Positions 1 through 7,231 of a stretch of 7,580 nucleotides of DNA are shown in pieces. Source of the DNA: Flavobacterium sp. (GTDB lineage: Bacteria; Bacteroidota; Bacteroidia; Flavobacteriales; Flavobacteriaceae); contig JAAURU010000175.1 in the NCBI GenBank assembly GCA_012032075.1, positions 1 through 7,580 on the forward strand, written 5' to 3'. The notes under the pieces are model-generated. The model saw only the letters and a list, made by a program, of their open reading frames with translations, was not told the origin of the DNA and ran no database searches. Both the position numbers and the translations under genes were made by a program. Each line of letters starts with the position of its first letter. Position 1 is the stretch's first letter.

Positions 1-1
1 T

Positions 2-856
2 GAAGTAGTATTACTAGATATTAAAGAAGGTTTTGCAGAAGGTAAAGCAATGGATATCATGCAATGTGCTACAACAACAGGTTTTAATACAAAAGTATCT
101 GGTAGTACAAATGATTACTCAAAAACAGCAAAAAGCGATGTAGTTGTAATTACTTCTGGAATTCCAAGAAAACCAGGAATGACTCGTGAAGAACTTATTG
201 GAATTAATGCTGGAATTGTGAAATCTGTAGCTGAAAATGTATTAACTCACTCTCCAGAAGCTATTATTGTTGTGGTGTCTAATCCAATGGATACAATGAC
301 TTATTTAACATTAAAAGCAACTGGATTACCAAAAAATAGAGTTATAGGAATGGGTGGAGCTTTAGATAGTTCTCGTTTTAAATATTTCTTATCTCAAGCT
401 TTACAAAAACCAGGAAATGATATTCAAGGAATGGTAATAGGTGGACATGGTGATACTACTATGATTCCATTAACAAGATTGGCTTCATACAATGGTTCTC
501 CTGTGGCAAATTTCTTATCGCAAGAAGAAATGGATAAAGTTGCTGCTTCTACAATGGTAGGAGGTGCTACTTTAACTGGTTTATTAGGTACTTCTGCATG
601 GTATGCTCCTGGAGCATCTGTAGCATTCTTAGTAGATTCTATTTTAAATGACCAAAAAAGAATGATTCCATGTTCTGTTATGTTAGATGGAGAATATGGT
701 CAAAGTGATATATGTATTGGTGTTCCATGTATTATTGGGAAAAATGGAGTGGAACAAATCGTGGATGTTAAGTTAAACGATGCTGAAAAAGCATTATTTG
801 CTAAAAGTGCTGAAGCTGTTAGAAATATGAATGCAGATTTAAAAACTGTATTGTAA
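2..856 (+). CDS. mdh: Malate dehydrogenase, 5' end missing
   Basis: NAD-dependent malate dehydrogenase of the LDH-like type, which interconverts malate and oxaloacetate in the cytosolic TCA cycle. The reading frame is open from base 2, so the Met at base 50 is internal. About 25-30 residues, including the glycine-rich NAD loop, lie off the left edge, and 284 residues are visible. Visible hallmarks are LLDI near the start, whose Asp is the usual NAD-ribose ligand; the substrate loop IPRKPGMTR with its arginines; VSNPMD; GGALDSSRF with the catalytic Asp and substrate Arg; and GGHGDTTM with the catalytic His (codon at 446-448). The restored length of about 310 fits the family. There is no frame break here, unlike in most of the window. 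It is followed by a weak terminator and then secDF 178 bp on. The family assignment is secure. Malate rather than lactate as substrate follows from the RKPGMTR loop. Confidence 0.96.
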   Translation, partial: EVVLLDIKEGFAEGKAMDIMQCATTTGFNTKVSGSTNDYSKTAKSDVVVITSGIPRKPGMTREELIGINAGIVKSVAENVLTHSPEAIIVVVSNPMDTMTYLTLKATGLPKNRVIGMGGALDSSRFKYFLSQALQKPGNDIQGMVIGGHGDTTMIPLTRLASYNGSPVANFLSQEEMDKVAASTMVGGATLTGLLGTSAWYAPGASVAFLVDSILNDQKRMIPCSVMLDGEYGQSDICIGVPCIIGKNGVEQIVDVKLNDAEKALFAKSAEAVRNMNADLKTVL

Positions 857-876
857 AACAATCATAATCAGACAAT

Positions 877-906
877 AAAACTGTCAAAAATCTAGTCAGT
901 TTTTTT
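877..906 (+). terminator. Probable intrinsic terminator of mdh
   Basis: A 7-bp stem, AAAACTG (877-883) against CAGTTTT (897-903), encloses a 13-nt loop and is followed by further T residues up to 906. It lies 20 nt after the mdh stop codon. The stem is A+T-rich with a rather long loop, so the call rests mainly on position and the T-run. Confidence 0.5.
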
Positions 907-939
907 ATATCTAGTTAGCAACAGGAAATTATTAATAAA

Positions 940-969
940 AACCAATTTTATTTCTTAATAAAATTGGTT
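940..969. repeat. Perfect 12-bp inverted repeat between mdh and secDF
   Basis: AACCAATTTTAT (940-951) and ATAAAATTGGTT (958-969) are exact reverse complements separated by six bases (TTCTTA). On the plus strand no T-run follows. On the minus strand the hairpin is followed by TTTATTAAT, which is terminator-like, but no minus-strand gene points at it. Its right arm overlaps the TTG that I take as the upstream element of the secDF promoter. It could be a second, bidirectional terminator, or a site affecting secDF transcription. Confidence 0.7.
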
Positions 970-994
970 AATCCTATTGTAAATTATATATTTG
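964..994 (+). promoter_or_regulatory. Putative Bacteroidota-type promoter for secDF
   Basis: TATATTTG at 987-994 matches the Bacteroidota -7 consensus TAnnTTTG, and TTG at 964-966 stands 20 bases upstream, within the usual spacing for the -33 element. Transcription would begin around 1000, giving a leader of roughly 35 nt before the ATG at 1035. The call rests on consensus match and position only. Confidence 0.55.
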
Positions 995-1034
995 TCCGTT
1001 TTTATAAAAATAGAATAATTAATTTATAGTAATA

Positions 1035-3987
1035 ATGCAGAATAAAGGACTAATTAAATTTTTCGCAATTCTTTTCGCTTTAGTGTGTGTGTATCAATTA
1101 ACGTTTACATTTAAAGCAAATCAAATAGAGAAAGAAGCAAAAAGTTTTGCAAGTAAATTTCCTAAAGAAATTCAAACTCAAAAAGAAGTATCTTATTTAG
1201 ATTCATTAGCAAAAAGTAAAGAGAAAGTGTTTTTTGGAGTACTTATGAAGATGTTAGAAATAATCAATTACAAAAAGGACTTGACCTTGAAGGAGGAATC
1301 AACGTAATTCTTCAAATCTCAGTTAGTGATATTTTAAATGGTTTAGCTAATGAATCCAATGACCCTGGTTTTAAGAAAGCATTAGAAGAAGCTAAAAAAA
1401 ATCAACAAGGAAATCAAGATTATATTGATGCTTTCTTCATAGAAGTGAACAAGGCTAACTTAAAATTATCAAATGTTAATATCTTCGGAAATAGAAACTT
1501 AGATAAAATTATTGAAACTAATATGACTAATGCTCAAGTAGAGCCTATCATAAAGAAAAAAGTTTCAGAATCAGTAGAAAGTGCTTTTGAAGTTTTAAGA
1601 AAACGTATTGACCAGTTTGGGGTAACACAACCTAATATACAAATGTTAGGAAATTCTGGTAGAATTTTAGTAGAATTACCAGGAGCGAAAGACGTAGATA
1701 GAGTTGAAAAACTTTTAGGTTCTACAGCTCAACTTGAATTTTGGGAAACTTATAAAGTAGATGAAGTTGTTAATTTTTTAGTTTCTGCTAATGAAGTTTT
1801 AAAGAAAACTGAAGTTAAAGAAGAAGCTAAAGCAGAAACGGTAAAAGATTCTACTAAAACTGATTTAGATGCTTTATTAACTGATAAAGCTGATACTACT
1901 AAAGTTCAAGTGAATCCTTTATATGATATTTTACAAATAAATCAACAACCAGGAACATCTATTTTAGGATATGCTAAAATAAAAGATACTACATTAATAG
2001 GTAGTTATTTAAGAAGACCAGATGTTGCTGCTACTTTACCTGCTGAAATTTCTAAAGTGAAATTTGTGTGGGGAAAAATAAACGAAAAAGTTCCAGATAT
2101 TGTTGAGCTTTACGCTTTAAAAAGAGGTAGAGATGGAAAAGCACCTATTAGTGGAGGTGTAATTGTAGATGCTACTGATACTTTTGATCAAACAGGAAAA
2201 CCAGCTGTTTCTATGCAAATGAATGGTGCTGGATCAAAAGCTTGGGAAAAATTAACGGGACAAGTTTCTCAACAAGGAAACGCTATTGCAATTGTTTTAG
2301 ATAATATTGTATATTCTGCTCCTGGAGTAAGTTCTGGACCAATTGCTGGTGGTCGTTCTGAAATTTCAGGAAGTTTTAGTTTAAATGAAACTAAAGATTT
2401 AGCAAATATTTTAAGAGCTGGTAAATTACCTGCAAAGCAAATATTGTACAAAAGAAGTTGTAGGACCGTCTTTAGGTAAAGAGGCTGTTCAAAGTGGTTT
2501 CTTGTCATTTATTATTGGTTTCTCATTAGTACTTTTATGGATGGTTGTATATTATGGTAAAGCTGGTTTCTATGCAAATTTGGCTTTGTTGGTAAACATC
2601 TTATTTATTTTGGTGCTTTAGCAAGTTTTGGTGCTGTATTAACTTTACCAGGTATTGCAGGTATTGTGTTAACAATTGGTATGGCTGTTGATGCTAACGT
2701 AATTATTTACGAGAGAGCAAAAGAAGAACTCGATTCAGGTAGAACTGTAGAAGATGCTGTTAATTATGCTTATACATGGAAGGGTGCAATGTCATCTATT
2801 GTAGATGCTAACGTAACTACTTTTATTACTGCATTGATTTTATTTTTATTAGGAACAGGACCTATTAAAGGTTTTGCTACTACATTATTGATAGGTATTA
2901 TTACTTCTTTAGTAACTTCTATTTTTATTACAAGAATATTTTTAGATTGGAGTTTAAGAAGAAATGAAAAAATAGCTTTCTCAACTTCAATTACTAAGAA
3001 TTGGTTTAAAAACTTAAATTTTGATTTCTTAGGGAAACGAAAAATTGCTTATGTAGTTTCTGGAACTTTAGTAGTGCTAAGTTTGATCTCTTTGTTTACT
3101 AAAGGATTAAATCAAGGTGTTGATTTTGTTGGAGGTAGAACCTATCAAGTACGTTTTGAAAAACCAGTTTCTGCTCCAGAAGTAACTAAAGATTTAGTAG
3201 CTGTTTTTGAAAGTGCAGAAGCTAAAGTATATGGTAATGATAACCAACTAAAAATTACTACTAAATATAGAGTAAACGAAGAAGGAAAAGGAATAGATAG
3301 CACTGTAAATGCAAAATTATTAGTTGCTTTAAAAAACTATTTGCCTGTTAATATGGATTACAAACAATTTGTAACTGTAAATGAAGGAAAAACTGTTGGT
3401 ATTCTCTCTTCTTCAAAAGTGACAGGTACTATTTCAAAAGATATTAAAACGAACTCTATATGGGCTGTTTTAGGTTCTTTATTAGTTGTATTTTTATATT
3501 TAATGCTTTCCTTTAGGAAATGGCAATTTGGACTTGGTGCAGTTATTGCTGTTGCACATGATGTAATTATTGTATTAGGTATATTCTCTTTCTTTTACAC
3601 AATCTTGCCTTTTAATATGGAGATTGATCAAGCATTTATTGCAGCAATCTTAACTGTTATTGGATATTCATTAAATGATACTGTAATTGTATTTGACCGT
3701 GTAAGAGAGTATTTAGATTATAATTCTTCTCCAGATTTTAAAGGTTTAGTGAATAAAGCTTTAAATACAACTTTAAGTAGAACAATTAATACTTCTGCAA
3801 CTACATTAGTTGTTTTAATTGCAATTTTTATCTTTGGTGGAGAAACAATTAGAGGTTTTGTTTTTGCAATTTTAGTGGGTATTCTAGTGGGTACTTATTC
3901 ATCATTATTTGTAGCAACTCCAGTTATGAATGATACTATGAGTAAAAAAGAAGCTAAGAAAATGGCTGAATTCAAAAAGAAGAGTAA
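1035..3987 (+). CDS. secDF: Fused protein translocase subunit SecDF, with several frame breaks
   Basis: Inner-membrane SecD-SecF fusion that uses the proton gradient to help pull exported proteins through SecYEG. Restoring one base near 1240, 2435, 2452, 2608-2611 and probably 3974-3978 gives about 985 residues, the usual length for Bacteroidota SecDF. In order it shows an N-terminal helix (about 8-25); the SecD motif GLDLEGG (82-88; nt 1277-1297); the periplasmic P1 region with an acidic/basic insert near nt 1800-1920; the SecD helix motif GMAVDANVIIYER (VDAN at 553-556); the SecF start GVDFVGG (696-702); and the SecF motif GYSLNDTVIVFDR (from 878). As written, the last frame runs to 4057 and reads through the terminator hairpin. 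A lost A at 3974-3978 would place a stop at 3985-3987 instead, which I prefer. The start is the ATG at 1035, just before a hydrophobic segment. An essential-type gene with this many breaks points to sequence error rather than decay. Confidence 0.93.
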
Positions 3988-4011
3988 TCTTCTTAAGAAA
4001 TATAGTTTATC

Positions 4012-4041
4012 AAAAAGACCTGTTTATCAGGTCTTTTTTTT
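4012..4041 (+). terminator. Strong intrinsic terminator of secDF
   Basis: An 11-bp perfect stem pairs AAAAAGACCTG (4012-4022) with CAGGTCTTTTT (4028-4038) around the loop TTTAT, and more T residues follow. It is the clearest terminator in the window. The unbroken secDF frame crosses it, which suggests that frame is shifted and the true stop lies upstream. Confidence 0.88.
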
Positions 4042-4068
4042 ATATTATAACAAGTAAAAAAATATATT

Positions 4069-4522
4069 ATGAAAGTTAAATTCATTCTCTTTTCAGTTTT
4101 ATTAATTTGTTTTTCTTGTGATTCTAGTTTATTATATAATGAATTTGATTCTAATTTTGATGATAATAGATGGTATGCCGATGCTAGTAAAGAATTTGAT
4201 TTTTCAATTAAGAAAGATGAGGAAGCTTCAATTGTTCTTCATTTAGGACATGTTTATGATTCTCAATTTGCTTCTATTCCTTTACTAATTTCAATATTAA
4301 ACCCAAAAAAGGAATCAGAAGTTATGTTGATTGATTTAGAAATAAAGGATAAAAATGGAAAAGATATTGGAGAGTGTTCAGGTGATATATGTGACTTATT
4401 TTTCACCATTAAAGAAAAAAACCTTGCTGAAAAAAGGAAATTATAAGGTTACTATTACAAACAATTATGACACAAACTATGTTCCAAATATTTTAGGTGT
4501 AGGTATTCAAGTAAAAAAGTAA
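4069..4522 (+). CDS. gldH: GldH-like gliding motility lipoprotein, one frame break
   Basis: Predicted lipoprotein of about 150 residues after repair. A signal peptide (1-16) ends in a lipobox-like FSC, with Cys17 as the lipid site. The layout resembles GldH, a lipoprotein needed for gliding and type IX secretion in Flavobacterium: a short lipoprotein with an early Trp, a beta-rich middle, a late KKGNYKVTI segment and a C-terminal GVGIQV. As written, the frame stops at 4444-4446. Dropping one A from the run at 4415-4421 or 4430-4435 joins it to the frame ending in TAA at 4520-4522, which carries the conserved tail. It follows the secDF terminator by 27 bp, and I found no clear promoter of its own. 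It ends 2 nt from the convergent response regulator gene. The lipoprotein call is firm. The GldH name comes from remembered family pattern, not from an alignment. Confidence 0.55.
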
Positions 4523-4524
4523 TT

Positions 4525-5176
4525 TTAATCAATACAAACGATTTTGTTTTTTATTGCATAAAGTACTAGACCTATTCTAGTTTTTAGTTCTAGTTTGCAA
4601 AACAAATGCTCTCTATAACCATCAATAGTTTTTGGACTTAAACACATTTCATCTGCAATTTCTTTGTATGTTTTTCAGTACATGCGTGTTTTATAAAAAC
4701 AATTTCTTTATCTTTTAGTTCGTGTTTTTGGTTATTATTATCTAATCTGTTAACTAACAAACCAGATACTAATTCGGTAAAGAAAAAACCTTTATCAGTA
4801 ACTGTTTTTAAAGCTTCTTCAAATATCTTAGGAGAAGTATCTTTCAGTAAATAACCTTTGGCACCATTTTTAATCATTTTTATAATGGTTTCTTCATCGT
4901 CATTAACAGATAAAGCTATTACTTTAAGGTTTTCTCTGTTTTTTTTAACCATTCCATTGTTTTTAGACCATCTAGAATAGGCATGTTTACATCTAATAAA
5001 ACCAGTTCGATTTCATCAGTATTGATTTTATTAGCTTCTACACTATCAATAAAGTCTTTTCCATTTTCAAAATTATCAACCACAATAAAATCATTAAAAC
5101 TATTTATTAAATATTTTAAAGATTGCGAAAACAGCAAGTGGTCATCTATGATTATTACTTTATTCTTCGTTTTCAT
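4525..5176 (-). CDS. NarL/LuxR-family response regulator, two frame breaks
   Basis: Cytoplasmic transcription factor of about 217 residues after repair. The receiver domain (about 5-120) has the acidic pair D11-D12, phosphoacceptor D62 in LLDVNMP, the switch residue S90 in ALSVN and K112 in YLLKD. The C-terminal LuxR-type helix-turn-helix (about 153-217) carries YKEIADEMCLSPKTIDGYR. Two single A losses on the coding strand break it. One is in the run at 4939-4946, where eight A should be nine and WLKKN-RENLKV is restored. The other is at 4671-4675, where TEKTYKEIA is restored. The ATG at 5176 overlaps the upstream kinase gene by 17 nt, which suggests coupled translation and makes the kinase its partner. 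It probably activates or represses the four-gene unit and other unknown targets. Confidence 0.92.
4565..4585 (+). terminator. Possible weak terminator for the GldH-like gene
   Basis: ACTAGA (4565-4570) pairs with TCTAGT (4576-4581) around the loop CCTAT, and T residues run to 4585. It would end plus-strand transcripts about 43 nt past the GldH-like stop. It lies inside the opposite-strand regulator's DNA-binding region, and the stem is short and A+T-rich. Confidence 0.28.
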
Positions 5177-5948
5177 TTTGTTTGTTTAAAGGATATTTTA
5201 AAAAAGTATTTGTTCCCTGTTTGTTAGAAGCAATATCTATTTCAGCTCCAATTAATTTTGTTCTATTAGTAATATTATTTAATCCTAATCCTGAATGAGA
5301 TTTATTTGAGTCGAAACCAATGCCATAATCTTTTAAATTTATAGTTAAATTTTCTTCATTGCAAATAATAACCATTTCTAATTTTTTACTTGAAGAATGT
5401 TTTAAACTATTATAATTGATTCTTGAAAATACGATAAAGAATCAATTCGTGCTCAAAATTTAATTTGGGGAAATCACAGTCAATATATAAATGACATTCA
5501 ATATTTTTTAATTTTTCAATACGTTTAAAATCGTTTTTAATTGATTCGATAAAGTTAGTGTTTATAAGGTTATCTTTATTAATAATTCGAGATAAAATTC
5601 GTATCTCATCTAAAGATTTTGCCATTATTTGTTTTAATTCTTCTAATTCTACTGACGATATTGGTTTTTCACTGTTTGCAAACATATTTAATTGCATTAT
5701 TGCAACTGAAATAATTTGCCCAATATTATCATGAAGTTCCTTACTTATTTCTGTTAACGTTTGATCCTTAATCTCTACTCTAGTTTTTATTAGTTCTGAT
5801 TGAAAATGAATTTCCGACTCCATTTTGTCAATCAAAAACTGCGTTTTCTTTTTTTGGAAGTAAAAAAAAGCACAAAAAGTACTACTAGTAATGTAAAAAA
5901 TACAATACTGAGGGAAATGACTAATAATTGTATTTCTTCTCTGTCCAT
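5160..5948 (-). CDS. Sensor histidine kinase, HisKA_3 type, three frame breaks
   Basis: Membrane-anchored kinase of about 263 residues after repair. It has a very short N-terminus, one membrane helix (about 8-31), a polar linker likely to be coiled coil, a HisKA_3 dimerisation/phosphorylation motif ELHDNIGQ with His73, and an HATPase_c domain. That domain shows the N box NNSLKHS, the G1 motif DYGIGF and the G2 motif SGLGLNNITNR. Breaks lie in the A run 5862-5869 (restoring VLFFYFQKKK) and near 5423 and 5413 (restoring YRIFQESINNSLKH), all single losses. The start at 5948 precedes the membrane helix and overlaps the seven-helix gene by 28 nt. With almost no periplasmic or other sensory domain, the kinase probably takes its signal from a partner protein. 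It should phosphorylate the regulator encoded next, whose gene it overlaps by 17 nt. Confidence 0.92.
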
Positions 5949-6568
5949 ATAAAACCTACTATGAAACAAGTATTCATCAAGAAATTTAATACAAATAATA
6001 CTAAACTATATATTGATTCAACTCTCTCTATTAAAAACCAATCAATTGCTAAAATAAAAGGTAAATATGGAATATGAAAAAGTAAAATACCTAAGATAAA
6101 CCAAAAGTATATTGAACGCTTAAAATTTAATATTTTTTCTGAATTAAATAATTCAATTAAATACAAACAAGACAAAATTAATATAAAAAATACACCTAAA
6201 GTGAAACTATTTGTAAATGTTTGATTAAAGCTTTGTTGAATTAAAATTTGATTTATTATATAAAATAATATAAATATTACCAAAAAAATAGTGGCAACTA
6301 ATTTATAGAGTATTTTTTTAAGTAATAATTTTAATAAAAATATATAATATGAAAAACTTATTAAAATATAGAAATTAAATATAAAGAAATTAATCTGACC
6401 TGTCCATTTAGTAAAATGAATCCCTAAAAATTCAACAAGGAATGAGAGCCAAATCATTACTAAAATTGATTTAGCCTTGTTATTTGGTAACTTATAATAG
6501 AATATTAATCCTATGATTCCAGATAACAAAGCTAAATAAACAATATAAAATCTTATATTTTCTAACAT
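5921..6568 (-). CDS. Seven-helix integral membrane protein, putative signalling partner
   Basis: A 215-residue, very hydrophobic protein of no family I can name. Its frame is intact. I count seven membrane helices at about 7-25, 34-52, 60-79, 88-108, 120-141, 152-174 and 186-208. Lys/Arg-rich loops follow helices 1, 3 and 5 (KLPNNKAK; LLKKILYK; SEKILNFKR) and the C-terminus (TEKKYNY). By the positive-inside rule this gives an N-out, C-in fold, as in seven-helix receptors. There are no recognised catalytic residues; polar or charged residues in helices include E46 and H165. The gene begins 3 nt after the lipoprotein stop and overlaps the kinase start by 28 nt, so it is surely made with them. 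I infer a receptor or accessory role for the sensor-less kinase. A transporter is the main alternative. Confidence 0.82.
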   Translation of the reverse strand: MLENIRFYIVYLALLSGIIGLIFYYKLPNNKAKSILVMIWLSFLVEFLGIHFTKWTGQINFFIFNFYILISFSYYIFLLKLLLKKILYKLVATIFLVIFILFYIINQILIQQSFNQTFTNSFTLGVFFILILSCLYLIELFNSEKILNFKRSIYFWFILGILLFHIPYLPFILAIDWFLIERVESIYSLVLFVLNFLMNTCFIVGFIWTEKKYNY

Positions 6569-6571
6569 TTT

Positions 6572-7092
6572 TTAATTTAAAGGATATACAACTTTTGGTG
6601 GATTTCCCATTGAACCATAATTCATTCCATCAATAGATTCAATATCTGGATTTAATTCAGTTTGTTGCATGGTAGTATTTGGTAAATTTAAAACACTTCC
6701 TTTTTGTGTATTTGATTCTTCTACCTGTAGGAGAAACAAAAACTGTTGTTAAACCAGCTGCTTCTCCATAATCTTGTCTGTTTTCAGGATATGCTCCTAA
6801 ATAAAAACGCAATCCTGTAAGGTTATAGTTTTGATCTCTAGCTTTGCGTTTGGCATAATTAATGTAATTTTCTAATTCTTCAATTGAATACCAAATAGCA
6901 TTTGCATCTTCTCTTTGAATTGAATTACTTATTAGCCTATGTCTTGTTTGATTATAATTACTGTTTAAAAGTCTAGCGACATCTGCGGATATTAAATTTT
7001 GAGGTTCGTCAAATCTAGGTTCTTCTTTACAAGAATTAAATACTAGCGAAAGAAAATAAAATTACGATTAATAAAAGATTAAATTTTTTCAT
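6572..7092 (-). CDS. Uncharacterised lipoprotein heading the two-component operon, two frame breaks
   Basis: No single frame covers this gene, so it is easy to miss. Reading from ATG 7092 and dropping one base near 7046-7054 and one at 6724-6725 gives about 172 residues ending at TAA 6572-6574. It has a signal peptide with a lipobox-like FNSC about 22 residues in, then an acidic linker (KEEPRFDEP). A globular domain follows with the recognisable stretches ANAIWYSIEELENYI, TGLRFYLGAYPENR and GLTTVFVSPT, and then a low-complexity polar tail ending PPKVVYPLN. I recall similar unnamed proteins in Flavobacteriaceae but cannot name a family. It is probably exported and lipid-anchored. It is first in the unit with the seven-helix protein, kinase and regulator, so it may be a signal-binding or target component. 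Each break could also be two lost bases instead of one extra. Confidence 0.72.
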
Positions 7093-7119
7093 ATTTGTAT
7101 TAGTTTAGTTTATATGGAA

Positions 7120-7150
7120 CAAATGTATTTGTAATGCAATATTCAAACAA
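7120..7150 (-). promoter_or_regulatory. Putative promoter of the lipoprotein/seven-helix/kinase/regulator operon
   Basis: Read on the minus strand, TACATTTG (7127-7120) matches the Bacteroidota -7 consensus TAnnTTTG, and TTG (7150-7148) lies 20 bases upstream. The spacing equals that of the site before secDF. A start near 7114 would leave a leader of about 20 nt before the ATG at 7092. No other promoter-like site is apparent between the four genes, so this one probably serves all of them. Confidence 0.6.
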
Positions 7151-7166
7151 GGGGAAATTCACCCTT
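7149..7166. promoter_or_regulatory. Operator-like dyad overlapping the operon's upstream promoter element
   Basis: The 18-bp AAGGGGAAATTCACCCTT is a near-perfect palindrome. AAGGG pairs with CCCTT, AAAT-type bases sit at the centre, and two of nine pairs mismatch. Its edge overlaps the TTG at 7148-7150. It is the only G+C-rich patch in this intergenic region. A dimeric regulator such as the operon's own NarL-type protein could bind here. Read on the plus strand it is also followed by T residues (7165-7170), so a short terminator is an alternative. Confidence 0.4.
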
Positions 7167-7231
7167 TTTTACTAGTAATTGAGTGGTGAACTTTCATAAA
7201 ATAGTTTATTTTTACAAAAAATATAATACTA

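Larger units (their letters stand above)
7093..7231. other. Divergent intergenic region
   Basis: The 139 bp between the starts of the lipoprotein gene (minus) and the membrane protein gene (plus). It holds the minus-strand promoter and the dyad described separately. For the plus-strand gene I find only poor promoter candidates, the best being TATTTTTA at 7207-7214, one base off the -7 consensus and without a well-spaced TTG. No small gene is apparent. Confidence 0.6.

Noticed and set aside
2269..2508. Minus-strand open frame inside secDF
   Set aside because: It lies opposite well-conserved SecD sequence, has no upstream signals and gives no recognisable protein.
2430..2615. Programmed frameshifting in secDF
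   Set aside because: Three losses within 180 bp with no slippery site plus structure, and similar indels in unrelated genes, fit sequence error much better.
4530..4556. Possible hairpin CAATA...TATTG just after the GldH-like stop
   Set aside because: Pairing is broken by mismatches and is almost all A-T, so it is no more than expected in DNA this A+T-rich.
4983..5189. Plus-strand open frame opposite the regulator gene
   Set aside because: It is antisense to the receiver domain, which has all its key residues, and its composition is that of a shadow frame.
7202..7214. Promoter for the gene at 7232
   Set aside because: TAGTTTAT and TATTTTTA only partly fit TAnnTTTG, and the nearest TTG (7179-7181) is 25 bases away, outside the normal spacing.
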